From Hymenobacter chitinivorans DSM 11115 (GTDB taxonomy: Bacteria; Bacteroidota; Bacteroidia; Cytophagales; Hymenobacteraceae): DNA of 64,000 bases. The stretch's first letter is position 1, and each line of letters begins with the position of its first letter. The DNA lies in NCBI RefSeq assembly GCF_002797555.1, contig NZ_PGFA01000001.1, forward strand, positions 310,001 through 374,000. The letters are read 5' to 3'. Below, piece by piece: positions 34,031 to 42,655 of this stretch. The notes beneath the pieces were generated by a model. The model was not told where the DNA came from. It saw nothing but the letters and a program-made list of their open reading frames with translations, and searched no databases. The translations under genes were made by a program, and so were the position numbers.

Positions 34031-36915
34031 TAGCGGATTACCGTGTTGTCAAAGGTCAAAGCCACGTAGTACAGGCCGCCGATGGTGGGGCCGGCGGCGT
34101 ACTGCACGTAGCGGTTGTTGAGCAGGTTGGTGCCGCCCACTTTGATGGTGGATTTCAGCGCCGGCACCCGCACGTTTACCTGGGCGTCGACAGTCTGGTA
34201 AGAAGGAATCCGGCCGTTGGCCAGCTGACTTTCCCAGAGGAAGGCGTTCTGGCGGCGCCACACCACGTTGAAGCCCACGTTGCGCACAATTTCCCGGTTG
34301 CCAAAGCTCACGTTGGTTACCCATTTGGGCGTGTTAAAGCCCGTCACGAAGACGTCGGCCTGGTCGTTGCTGGCCAGGGCGTTGTAGTTCACGTTGCCGG
34401 CCACGGTGTATTTCTGGAAGAAGTTGTAGGTGATGCCCAGGGCCGAGCCGTAGCTGCGGTAGGTGTTACGTGCGTTGGTGTACACGCGGTACCGGTCCTG
34501 CTTGGCGCGGGCCAGCATGTCGAGCACCGAGGCATCGGAGCCGACTGGGCCCGACTTGGGCACCGCTACTTCCACCTGGCCCAGGAAGCCGGTGTACTCA
34601 TTGTAATAGGCGTCCAGGTCGAGGGCCAGGCGGTTGTCGAGCAGCACGCTCTTGTAGCCCACTTCGTAGGCGTTGATTTGCTCGGGCTGCATGGTGGGCA
34701 GGTTGGCCACTTGCAGCACGGCGCGGTTTTTCAGCGCGGCCCGGGCCTGCTTCTCGGCCGTGGTGCCGCTGGGGTCGGCGGCCACGTCCTTGTTGACGGC
34801 GGCCGTGAAGTTGTCGAGCGAGACGAGGGTGTAGGAATTCTCCAGGTAGCCGATGCCGTCATTCACCCGGGCCAGGCCGCCCACGCGGCGCACCGAGCCG
34901 TTGTTGACAAAGCTCAGGGCCTCGAATAAGGCCGGGAAGCGCCAGCCGTTCTGGTAGGAAGCGCGCAGGTTGTGCCGCTCCGCAATGGTGTAGACGGCCG
35001 CCACCCGCGGGTTGAGCTTGGGGCTGAACTCGGGGTTGTAGTCCACGCGCAAGGAGGCGTTGAGCTTGAGTCGGTCGTGGAGCAGCAGCTTGGTGGCCTG
35101 CCCAAAGGCCCCGACTTTCTTGTAGTACTGATTCTCGCCGCCGGGCGTAGTGCGGTCCGAGAGCGGCTTGCTGAAGTCCACGAAGTTGTTGCCGTCGGGA
35201 ATGACTTCGTACACCCGCGCGTCGGCGCCGAGCAGCACGTCCGCCCACTCGATGCGCTTACCCAGATTCCACTGGGCCTCGCCGTGGTAGGTGCGGCTGC
35301 GCTGCCAGAGGGCCGCCCCGCCGGTTTCGGGGGCGCCGGGCACGTTCACGGCAATGTCCCAGTTGTTGATGCCCGTAATCGTGTTTTTGAGCTGCTCGAA
35401 GGCGGCCGTGCCGGGCTCCACGCGGCCCGCGTCGGCGGCGGTGCGGGCCAGCTTCATGGCGGCGGCCAAATCCACGCCGGCGTCCACTTGCTTCTGCAAT
35501 TCGGCCTTGAACTTGTTGCCCCACACGCTGTTCGAGCCGTTGTTGAGGTCTAGGTTGGTGGCCAGCGGGTTGAGGTTGTAGGAGTCGCCGGTGTTTTCGA
35601 CCAGTACGTAGCCCCGGGCCACGAAGTCGGCGCCGCGCAGCTCGAGCTTATGACTTTGCACGGTCACGTTCTTGAGCTGAATCTTGTTGCCGCGCTGGAA
35701 AATACCGTCCATCAGCCCGTAGCGGTAGCCGTACGACAGCTCGGCCTTATCCGTGAGCTTGTAGTGCAGGCTGCCGTCGAACTTGAGGTTGCGCACCGTC
35801 GGGTTGATGAGGTCCTTCTCGTAGTAGCCGGTGCGGCGCACGTTGAAGGTTTCGGTCTTGCCGTTGTAGGTGATGGGCACCGACACGTTGCCGCTCCTAT
35901 CGTCGCCGTAGCGGTTCCAAAGGTCGGCCGCGGGGTTGTCGGCGCCGCTGAGCTCGGGGAAGCGGGGGTTGGCCGCGTTCAGGTTCTGCGGGTTCTGGTC
36001 GGTTTGGGTGTCGGAAAGCCAGTCGGTGCCCTGCAAATACGAGCCATTGACCTTGTAGGCCCACTGCTGGCGCTTGCCAAACACCTGGGCCCAGCGCACG
36101 GCCGACTCGGTCAAGAGGCTCGGGTCGTAATCTTTGCCGTCGACGTGGTTCACGCCCAGCTTTTGGTACACGCTCAGCCCCTGGTACACGAAAGGGCTCT
36201 TGGTCGTGAGGTTGGCCATGCCGTTGATGGCGTTCATGCCGTAGAGCGCTGAGGCGGCGCCCGGCGTAATTTCCACGCTGGCAATATCCAGCTCGGTCGG
36301 CCCAATGGCGTTGCCCAGCGGTACGCCCAGCGTGGCCGCCTGCATGTCGACGCCGTCCACGAGCTGCATGAAGCGGAAGTTGTTAGGGATGTTAAACCCG
36401 CGGGTGTTGGGCACTTTAAACGTGAGGCTGCTGGTCGTCATCTGCACGCCCTTCACGTTTTCCAGCGCGTCGTAAAAGCTTGGGGCCGGGGTTTCCTTGA
36501 TGGCCCGGATGTCGAGCTTTTCAATGGCCACCGGCGACTTCAGCCGACTTTCCTCCACCCGTGAGGCCGATACCACCACCTCGTTCGTCAGCAGGGCCTT
36601 CGATTCCAGGGCCACCGACACGAGGTTCGTCGCATTCACGATTTCGACTTCCTTGGCGTCGTAGCCCAGCATGTTGAAAACCAGCGTGAAGGGAAATTTC
36701 AGCTTGGCTTTCAGGGCGAAGTTGCCGTTGCCGTCGCTGAGCACGCCCACCGCGCCGTTTTTTACGCTGATGCTCACGCCCGGCAACGGCTGGTTGGTCC
36801 CGTTCTCGCGCACCACGCCGCTGATGGCAATGATGGCGTCCTGGGCACGGGCCGGGGCCACGCTGGCCACCGCCAGAATCGGGGTAAGTAAGGAAGCGGT
36901 AAGTATTTTTCTCAT
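34030..36915 (-). CDS. TonB-dependent receptor in the sulfate-assimilation cluster
   Basis: A 961-residue outer-membrane receptor. The ATG at 36915 (MRKILTASLLTPILAVASV) begins the signal peptide; an earlier start would add 19 residues. After it come a carboxypeptidase-like domain (ISGVVRENGTNQPLPGVSIS, about 30-110), a plug (EVVVSASRVEESRLKSPVAI, then VKGVQMTTSSLTFK and TRGFNI), and a large barrel. Its position between cysJ and the DUF2490/cysI genes suggests uptake of an organosulfur compound or sulfur-linked siderophore, but this is inference from context. No SusD or DUF4249 partner adjoins it. Confidence 0.9.
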   Translation of the reverse strand: MRKILTASLLTPILAVASVAPARAQDAIIAISGVVRENGTNQPLPGVSISVKNGAVGVLSDGNGNFALKAKLKFPFTLVFNMLGYDAKEVEIVNATNLVSVALESKALLTNEVVVSASRVEESRLKSPVAIEKLDIRAIKETPAPSFYDALENVKGVQMTTSSLTFKVPNTRGFNIPNNFRFMQLVDGVDMQAATLGVPLGNAIGPTELDIASVEITPGAASALYGMNAINGMANLTTKSPFVYQGLSVYQKLGVNHVDGKDYDPSLLTESAVRWAQVFGKRQQWAYKVNGSYLQGTDWLSDTQTDQNPQNLNAANPRFPELSGADNPAADLWNRYGDDRSGNVSVPITYNGKTETFNVRRTGYYEKDLINPTVRNLKFDGSLHYKLTDKAELSYGYRYGLMDGIFQRGNKIQLKNVTVQSHKLELRGADFVARGYVLVENTGDSYNLNPLATNLDLNNGSNSVWGNKFKAELQKQVDAGVDLAAAMKLARTAADAGRVEPGTAAFEQLKNTITGINNWDIAVNVPGAPETGGAALWQRSRTYHGEAQWNLGKRIEWADVLLGADARVYEVIPDGNNFVDFSKPLSDRTTPGGENQYYKKVGAFGQATKLLLHDRLKLNASLRVDYNPEFSPKLNPRVAAVYTIAERHNLRASYQNGWRFPALFEALSFVNNGSVRRVGGLARVNDGIGYLENSYTLVSLDNFTAAVNKDVAADPSGTTAEKQARAALKNRAVLQVANLPTMQPEQINAYEVGYKSVLLDNRLALDLDAYYNEYTGFLGQVEVAVPKSGPVGSDASVLDMLARAKQDRYRVYTNARNTYRSYGSALGITYNFFQKYTVAGNVNYNALASNDQADVFVTGFNTPKWVTNVSFGNREIVRNVGFNVVWRRQNAFLWESQLANGRIPSYQTVDAQVNVRVPALKSTIKVGGTNLLNNRYVQYAAGPTIGGLYYVALTFDNTVIR

Positions 36916-37106
36916 GATGTAGCAAGCACGATTGAAAGGAAGCAGCGGATGGGGGCACAAAGCCAGCCACATCCGGCCGCACAGTTTTTCAGGTGCGGCT
37001 ACAACATCGATTCAGATAATCCAGGGTTTTCATAGCAGTGGAAAGGCAGTTGATGGAGAGAAGGGTAGTAAGGGGGGATTTTTGGGAGCAAAAACTTCTC
37101 CCCACG

Positions 37107-37202
37107 GTCATGCTGAGCGGAGCCGAAGCATCTCTACCGCTTCGTTGGATTGCCACTTGAATAGCATTGCGGTAGAGATGCTTCGGCTCCGCTCAGCATG
37201 AC
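37107..37202. repeat. Dispersed inverted repeat, family A (perfect 34-bp arms)
   Basis: Arms 37107-37140 and 37169-37202 are exact reverse complements over 34 bp (GTCATGCTGAGCGGAGCC...), with a 28-nt loop. The sequence differs from the copy at 20034 at a few paired positions while staying self-complementary. It lies in the 355-nt gap between cysJ and the TonB receptor; 36916-37106 shows nothing else. Confidence 0.92.
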
Positions 37203-37203
37203 A

Positions 37204-37260
37204 ATACCGTGGCAACGTCAGCCGAGCGGGATGCTTCGCTCTGCTCGGCATGACGTTCTG
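37204..37260. repeat. Additional half-copy of family A
   Basis: A further right-arm-like stretch (GGCAACGTCAGCC, GATGCTTCGCTCTGCTCGG, CATGACGTTCTG) directly follows the perfect element, suggesting tandem insertion or partial duplication. Confidence 0.6.
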
Positions 37261-37270
37261 TTGAAGGCTG

Positions 37271-39106
37271 CTAATACACATCTTCTAAATACCGGCGCTG
37301 CTTTTTGAGGGCGCGCAGGTAATCGGCGGCGTCTTCGGCCGAGCAGCCGGCTTCGCGCTGCACCACCTGGCGCAGCGCCTCCTGAATGGCCGAGCCCAGG
37401 CGGGCCTTGTCGCCGCAGACGTAGAAGTGGGCCCCGTTTTCGAGCCAGCCGTACACGTCCCGCGACTTTTCGAGCAGGCGGTGCTGCACGTAGATTTTCT
37501 CGGCCTGGTCGCGCGAAAACGCCACGTCCAGATGGCGCAGGGTGCCGCGTTTGAGGTGCTGCAGCCACTCGGTCTGGTAGAGGAAATCGGTGGTGAAGTT
37601 GGGGTTGCCGAAGAAGAGCCAGTTGCGGCCCTCGGCGCCCAGCTCCACCCGCTCCTCCACAAAGGCCCGGAACGGGGCCACGCCCGTGCCCGCGCCCACC
37701 ATGATGATGTCGGTAGCCGCGTCCTGGGGCAGCTTGAAGTACTCGTTGCGCTCCACGAAGACGCGGGCCGTGTGGTCAATTTCGAGCCGGTCGGCCAGGT
37801 GCGACGAGCACACGCCGTGCTTGGTGCGCCCGTGGGCGGCGTAGCGCACGGCGCCCACCGTCAGGTGCACCTCGTCGGGGTGCACGAGCAAGCTGCTGGC
37901 AATAGAGTACGCCCGGGCCGGCAACGGCCGCAGCACCGTCGCCAGCTGCTCGGCCGACAAATCGGCCGGGAATTCACGGAGCAAATCCGCCACGTCGCGG
38001 CCGTACACGTACTTTTGCAGCTGCGGAATGTCCGTCACGATGTCGGCCAGCGGCTTATGCAGAGGGGCGGCGGCGGCGTAGCGTTCCAGCACGTCGCGCG
38101 TGAGCACCGACAGCTCCAGCTTCTGGGTCAGGGCCGTGCCGAGCTCAAAGTCCACGCCCGAGAGCTGAATCGGGGCGGCGCCGTCGAGGCGGGCCGCTTG
38201 CAGCACTTCGGCTACTAGCTCCTCCCCGTTGCGGGGCACCACCGACAGTGCGTCGCCGGGCTCATAGTGCAGGCCCGAGTCGGCCAAGGACAGCTCCAGG
38301 TGGTAGGTTTCCTTGCTGGAGCCCCGGCCGTTGAGCTGAATCTTTTCCAGCACCGTCGCCTCGAAGGGGTTGTGGTGCGAATAGGCAGCCGGTTCCGGCG
38401 CCGTCAGGGTTTCGGTAGCTATTACGTGGCCGGAGTGGCTGCCCACGCCGCCGGCGTTGGCCTCGGCGGCAATGACGTTCAGGACCCGGTCGGCCCAGGT
38501 TTGCGCCGCTTCCTGGTAGTCCACGTCGCACTCCACCCGCTCCAGCAGGCGTTGGGCGCCAAGCTCGGCCAGGCGCTCGTCAAATTCCCGGCCGGTCTGG
38601 CAGAACTGCACGTAGCTTTTGTCGCCCAAGGCCAGCACCGAGTAGCGCAAATCGGGCAGCTTGGGGGCGCGGTTGCTGAGCAGAAACTGGTGCAGCTCCT
38701 CGGCCGCCACCGGCGGCTCCCCTTCGCCCTGGGTGCTGACAACGAGCAACAATTGCTGCTCGGTTTTGAGGGCCCGGGTGGCGTAGTCGTTCACGTCCTG
38801 CACCGTCACCTGCACCCCGCGCTGCTTGGCTTTCTCGGCCGTTTGCTGGGCCACTTTTTTGCTGTTGCCGGTCTGGGAGCCGTAGAGAATCGTGAGCTTG
38901 GCCGCCGGGGCTTCGGGCGCGGCTGGTTGCGGAGCAGCCTGGGCCTGTAGGGCGTTTTGCACCTCGCTGCGGCCCGCCGAAGTGCGGCCGTAGAAGTAGC
39001 CGCTCAGCCAGATGAGCTGCTGGTCGGAGAGGCCCGTCGTCAGGCGCTGCAACGTGTTATCGTCGAGGCCCAGGGGCAGCGCTTGGTCTTGGGAAAGAAG
39101 GCTCAT
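37271..39106 (-). CDS. cysJ: Sulfite reductase flavoprotein, alpha subunit
   Basis: A 611-residue NADPH-dependent flavoprotein that feeds electrons to CysI. The ATG at 39106 (MSLLSQDQALPLGLDD) gives a normal CysJ N-terminus. Domains in order: flavodoxin (LTILYGSQTGNSKKVAQQ, about 71-88) binding FMN; FAD-binding reductase domain with RAYSIASS; NADPH-binding domain with GAGTGVAPFRAFVEER and VCGDKARL; and the C-terminal end DVY seen in the family. It lies between cobA and the TonB receptor. The electron chain NADPH-FAD-FMN-siroheme is complete within the cluster. Confidence 0.95.
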   Translation of the reverse strand: MSLLSQDQALPLGLDDNTLQRLTTGLSDQQLIWLSGYFYGRTSAGRSEVQNALQAQAAPQPAAPEAPAAKLTILYGSQTGNSKKVAQQTAEKAKQRGVQVTVQDVNDYATRALKTEQQLLLVVSTQGEGEPPVAAEELHQFLLSNRAPKLPDLRYSVLALGDKSYVQFCQTGREFDERLAELGAQRLLERVECDVDYQEAAQTWADRVLNVIAAEANAGGVGSHSGHVIATETLTAPEPAAYSHHNPFEATVLEKIQLNGRGSSKETYHLELSLADSGLHYEPGDALSVVPRNGEELVAEVLQAARLDGAAPIQLSGVDFELGTALTQKLELSVLTRDVLERYAAAAPLHKPLADIVTDIPQLQKYVYGRDVADLLREFPADLSAEQLATVLRPLPARAYSIASSLLVHPDEVHLTVGAVRYAAHGRTKHGVCSSHLADRLEIDHTARVFVERNEYFKLPQDAATDIIMVGAGTGVAPFRAFVEERVELGAEGRNWLFFGNPNFTTDFLYQTEWLQHLKRGTLRHLDVAFSRDQAEKIYVQHRLLEKSRDVYGWLENGAHFYVCGDKARLGSAIQEALRQVVQREAGCSAEDAADYLRALKKQRRYLEDVY

Positions 39107-39166
39107 GGCGAATGGGAAAGGAAATCGGAAGCTGGAAAGGCGTTGTTGGTCGGACCGGCATAAGGC

Positions 39167-39263
39167 CGTCATGTCGAGCAAAGCGAGACATCTCGCGTGC
39201 AGTAGTAATCAAGTAGCATTGCAACGTCAGCACGCGAGATGTCTCCCTGCGTTCGACATGACG
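39167..39263. repeat. Dispersed inverted repeat, family A (imperfect)
   Basis: Arms 39167-39200 and 39230-39263 (CGTCATGTCGAGC... and ...TCGACATGACG) pair at most positions. It occupies the gap between cobA and cysJ. The loop AGTAGTAATCAAGTAGCATT recurs in the copy at 42547. Confidence 0.88.
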
Positions 39264-39274
39264 TTCTTATATCA

Positions 39275-40066
39275 TCAGGCTACCTCAGCGTAGGAAAGCA
39301 GTTCGGCAAACACCGTGGGCACCGCCGCTTCGGCCTTGGCCAGCCGGGCCACTTCGCCGATGATAATAATGGCCGGCGCTTCGAGGCCCGCCGCCGCGGC
39401 CCGCGTTGGCAGCTCACCCACCGGGCCCGTCACGAGCCGGGCTGTGGGCAAGGTGCCGTTCTGCACGATGGCCGCCGGCGTCTGGCTCTGGCCGTGCTGC
39501 GCGAAAATCTCCACGATGCGCCCGAGCTGACTCAGGCCCATCAGAATCACGGTCGTGGTGCGGGAGCGGGCCGCCTCGGTCACGGCGGCCGACAATTCGC
39601 CGGTGGCCGTGGTGGCCGTGATTACCTGGAAGCCCTCACTGCTGCCGCGGTGCGTCACGGGGATGCCCACGCTGCCGGCCGCCGCCACGGCGCTGCTAAT
39701 GCCGGGCACGTAGTCGGTGCGCAGGCCGTGCTGCTCGGCGTAGAGCATTTCCTCCCGCCCCCGCCCAAACACGAACGGGTCGCCGCCCTTGAGGCGCACC
39801 ACGTGGCCGTAGCGCCGGGCGCTTTCCACGATTAGCGCGTTGATTTCGTCCTGCCCGTAGCTGCGCAGGCCGCGCCGCTTGCCCACGAAAATCTGCGGGA
39901 CGCCGGGCCGCACGTACGTCAGCAGGTCGTTGTTGGCCAGCGCGTCGTAGAGCACCACGTCGGCCTCGCCCAGCACCCGCACGCCTTTCAGCGTGAAGAG
40001 CTCCGGGTCGCCGGGCCCCGCGCCGAGCACGGTCAGGCGGGGTAGGGGAGTTAGGAAGTTGGACAT
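39275..40066 (-). CDS. cobA: Uroporphyrinogen-III C-methyltransferase (SUMT)
   Basis: A 263-residue SAM-dependent enzyme that methylates uroporphyrinogen III twice to give precorrin-2, the branch point to siroheme. Visible family motifs are VLGAGPGDPELFTLKG at the N-terminus, VVLYDAL, RLKGGDPFVFGRG (about 93-105), VPGISSAVAAAGSVGIPVTH and TTVILMG. It has no CysG dehydrogenase domain; that activity is in the TauE fusion gene of the same cluster. Here siroheme for CysI is the clear purpose. Confidence 0.94.
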   Translation of the reverse strand: MSNFLTPLPRLTVLGAGPGDPELFTLKGVRVLGEADVVLYDALANNDLLTYVRPGVPQIFVGKRRGLRSYGQDEINALIVESARRYGHVVRLKGGDPFVFGRGREEMLYAEQHGLRTDYVPGISSAVAAAGSVGIPVTHRGSSEGFQVITATTATGELSAAVTEAARSRTTTVILMGLSQLGRIVEIFAQHGQSQTPAAIVQNGTLPTARLVTGPVGELPTRAAAAGLEAPAIIIIGEVARLAKAEAAVPTVFAELLSYAEVA

Positions 40067-40072
40067 TTTGTT

Positions 40073-40243
40073 AGAGCTCAGAGGTTAGAACTTAGAACTC
40101 AGAGGTTAGAACTTAGAGCTTAGACTCGTTCTGGTGAAGCGCTCAAAGTCTTTTCGACGACCCGCCAAGGCGCAGTCTGATAATTTGATGGAGGTGCCTA
40201 GACGTTTCATTAGTCTAAGCTCTAGGTTCTCAATTCTCAGTTC
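40073..40243. repeat. Inverted repeat with internal direct repeat, family B
   Basis: AGAACTTAGAGCTTAGACT (40108-40126) pairs with 40212-40230 at 18 of 19 positions. The left part also holds two direct copies of AGAGGTTAGAACTTAGA. It fills the gap between cysN and cobA and shares its word set with the repeat at 25013. Confidence 0.82.
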
Positions 40244-41521
40244 TCAAATCGTGAAGCCCAATGGTTCGGGCACGAAGCTGTTCTGCATGGCGTCGACCAT
40301 GCCGGCGGCCAGCGTGTCGCCGCTGAGCTCATCGACCAGGATAAAGGCGCCGGTGGCGCGGTTCTGCTGGTAGGAATCCACCACGAGCGGGCTGGCCGTT
40401 TTGAGGCGGATGCCGACGATGTCGTTCAGCTGGGCCGACTCAGTGGCGGCGCGGCCAAACGTGCGCACGTTCACCTTATAAGTAATGGCCGATACGACGG
40501 CCTTCACCACCGACGAGTGGTGCTGCACGAGCAGCTTGCGGCCGGGCCACAGGGGCCGCTCGTCCATCCAGCAAATCGTGGCTTCCAGCTCCTTGGCCAC
40601 GTGAATCTGGCTGCCGACGGGCACGATGGAGTCGCCGCGGCTGATGTCCACGTCGTCGGCCAGGCGGATGATGACGGCCTGGGGTGCGGCGGCGCTTTCC
40701 ACTTCCTGCTGATCTACCTCAATGGCCTCAATCACCGACTCCTGGCCGCTGGGCAGGATGTGGACCCGGTCGCCGCGGCGGTACTCCCCGCTCTGGATGC
40801 GGCCGGCGTAGCCGCGGTAGTCGGGGTAGTCGTCGGTCTGGGGCCGAATCACGAACTGCACCTGAAAGCGGGGCTCGGCAATGCTGGCTTCCTCGAAAGC
40901 CGGCACGCTTTCCAGATGCTCCAGCAGGCTCGGGCCGGTGTACCAGCCCAGGTTTTTGGAGCGGGCCACGATATTGTCGCCGAGCAAGGCGCTAATCGGA
41001 ATGGCCGTCACCTGGGGCAGCTTGAGCTGGTCGGCCACGGCGGCGTAGTCGGCCACAATCTGGTCGAATACCGCTTCGTCGTTGCCCACCAGATCCATCT
41101 TGTTCACGGCCAGCACAAAGTGCCGGATGCCCACGAGCGAGGCAATCAGCGAGTGGCGGCGGGTCTGTTCCACCACGCCCTGCCGGGCATCAACCAGTAC
41201 AATGGCCAAATCAGCCGTCGAAGCGCCGGTGACCATGTTGCGGGTGTACTGCACGTGGCCGGGCGCGTCGGTGATGATAAACTTGCGGCGCGGCGTGGTA
41301 AAATACTTGTAGGCCACGTCGATGGTAATGCCCTGTTCCCGCTCGGCGCGCAGGCCGTCGGTGAGCAAGGCCAAATCTACGGTGCCGTGCACGGTGGGCC
41401 GGTTTTCCAGGGCCGCCAGCACGTCCAAGGACACCGAGTCAGAATCGTAGAGCAAACGGCCAATCAGCGTGCTTTTGCCATCGTCAACGCTGCCGCAGGT
41501 AATAAATCGGAGAAGATCCAT
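40244..41521 (-). CDS. cysN: Sulfate adenylyltransferase subunit 1 (GTPase)
   Basis: A 425-residue GTPase that drives ATP sulfurylase. The ATG at 41521 (MDLLRFITCGSVDDGKSTLI) places the P-loop at residues 10-17. An upstream open stretch runs only through the inverted repeat and is unlikely to be translated. G-motifs are DAPGHVQYTRNM (G3) and NKMD (G4), then elongation-factor-like beta domains to the C-terminus. The protein stops without an APS-kinase (CysC) domain, consistent with the APS-type reductase encoded upstream. It pairs with CysD as the heteromeric enzyme. Confidence 0.95.
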   Translation of the reverse strand: MDLLRFITCGSVDDGKSTLIGRLLYDSDSVSLDVLAALENRPTVHGTVDLALLTDGLRAEREQGITIDVAYKYFTTPRRKFIITDAPGHVQYTRNMVTGASTADLAIVLVDARQGVVEQTRRHSLIASLVGIRHFVLAVNKMDLVGNDEAVFDQIVADYAAVADQLKLPQVTAIPISALLGDNIVARSKNLGWYTGPSLLEHLESVPAFEEASIAEPRFQVQFVIRPQTDDYPDYRGYAGRIQSGEYRRGDRVHILPSGQESVIEAIEVDQQEVESAAAPQAVIIRLADDVDISRGDSIVPVGSQIHVAKELEATICWMDERPLWPGRKLLVQHHSSVVKAVVSAITYKVNVRTFGRAATESAQLNDIVGIRLKTASPLVVDSYQQNRATGAFILVDELSGDTLAAGMVDAMQNSFVPEPLGFTI

Positions 41522-41525
41522 GAGG

Positions 41526-41609
41526 TTAGTTGTCGGTTGTTCGTTGTCGGTTGTTCGGTATCGGCCAGCAGAAAAAACTGACAACCGACAACTAGCAACT
41601 GACAACTAA
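41526..41609. repeat. Inverted repeat, family C, between cysD and cysN
   Basis: Arms 41526-41554 and 41581-41609 (29 bp, about 26 matches; outer end TTAGTTGTCGGTTG) enclose a 26-nt loop. Each arm contains internal GTTGTCGGTT direct copies. It takes up nearly the whole 92-nt gap. Confidence 0.88.
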
Positions 41610-41613
41610 TTGG

Positions 41614-42525
41614 TTAGAAATAGCCGTTGCGCTTGCGGTCTTCCATGCCGGCTTCGGAGATGTTGTCGTCGAGGCGGGTGGCGCCCCGCTCGCTGACTTT
41701 GGCGCTGAGCAGGTCCTCAATGATGTCGTCGATGGTAGCCGCGTCGCTTTCCACGGCGGCCGTGCAGGTCGAGTCGCCGACGGTGCGGAAGCGCACTTGC
41801 CGCTCCACGATTTCGTCGGTTTCGTCGAGGCGCAGGTGCTCGTTGAGGCCCAGGAGTTGGCCGCTGGGCAGGACCACGCAGGTGCGCGGGTGGCCGAAGT
41901 AGATGCTGGGCAGGGGAATATTCTCGCGCTGAATGTAGCGCCACACGTCGAGCTCGGTCCAGTTGGAAATCGGGAACACGCGCACATTTTCGCCGCGCTG
42001 AATCCGGCCGTTGTACACGTTCCAGAGCTCGGGCCGCTGGCGCTTGGGGTCCCACTGGCCAAACTCGTCGCGCACGGAGAAGATACGCTCCTTGGCCCGG
42101 GCCTTTTCCTCGTCGCGCCGGGCCCCGCCGATGCAGGCGTCGAACTGGAACTCCTCGATGGTTTCGAGCAGGGTGTAGGTTTGCAGCGGGTTGCGGCTCG
42201 GGAACTTGCCGCCCGGCTCGCGCAGGCGCTGCCGCTTGATGGTATCTTCCACGCTACGCACGATGAGCTTTTCGCCCAGCTCGGCCGCCAAGGAGTCGCG
42301 GAACTTAAGCACTTCGGGGAAGTTGTGGCCGGTATCGACGTGCACCAGCGGGAAGGGGAAGCGGCCGGGGCGGAAGGCTTTTTCGGCCAGGCGCGTCAGC
42401 ACGATGGAGTCTTTGCCACCCGAAAACAGCAGGGCCGGCCGCTCAAACTGGCCCGCAACTTCCCGCAGAATATGAATGGCTTCGGCTTCCAGCCGGTCGA
42501 GGTAATCGAAGTGAGGGGTACTCAT
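41614..42525 (-). CDS. cysD: Sulfate adenylyltransferase subunit 2
   Basis: A 303-residue catalytic subunit of ATP sulfurylase, which forms adenosine 5'-phosphosulfate from sulfate and ATP. I chose the ATG at 42525 (MSTPHFDYLDRLEAEAIHIL), since an earlier start would translate part of a repeat. The PP-loop SGGKDS lies at about residues 37-42 (ALLFSGGKDSIVL), followed by LVHVDTGHNFPEV and the conserved ISNWTELDVWRYI near residue 205. Together with CysN it is the entry step of the pathway. Confidence 0.95.
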   Translation of the reverse strand: MSTPHFDYLDRLEAEAIHILREVAGQFERPALLFSGGKDSIVLTRLAEKAFRPGRFPFPLVHVDTGHNFPEVLKFRDSLAAELGEKLIVRSVEDTIKRQRLREPGGKFPSRNPLQTYTLLETIEEFQFDACIGGARRDEEKARAKERIFSVRDEFGQWDPKRQRPELWNVYNGRIQRGENVRVFPISNWTELDVWRYIQRENIPLPSIYFGHPRTCVVLPSGQLLGLNEHLRLDETDEIVERQVRFRTVGDSTCTAAVESDAATIDDIIEDLLSAKVSERGATRLDDNISEAGMEDRKRNGYF

Positions 42526-42546
42526 GCTAGGTTCGCTTAAGTAGGT

Positions 42547-42645
42547 CGTCATGCAGAGGCGCAGCCGAAGCATCTCGCGTGCAGTAGTAATCAAATTGGT
42601 TTGGCAACGTCAGCACGCGGGATGTCTCGCGCTACTCGACATGAC
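42547..42645. repeat. Dispersed inverted repeat, family A (divergent arms)
   Basis: The left arm (CGTCATGCAGAGGCGCAGCC) resembles the copy at 20034, while loop and right arm (AGTAGTAATC..., CAGCACGCGGGATGTCTCGC) resemble the copy at 39167, so it looks like a hybrid. It lies between cysH and cysD. Confidence 0.82.
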
Positions 42646-42655
42646 GTTCTGTTTT

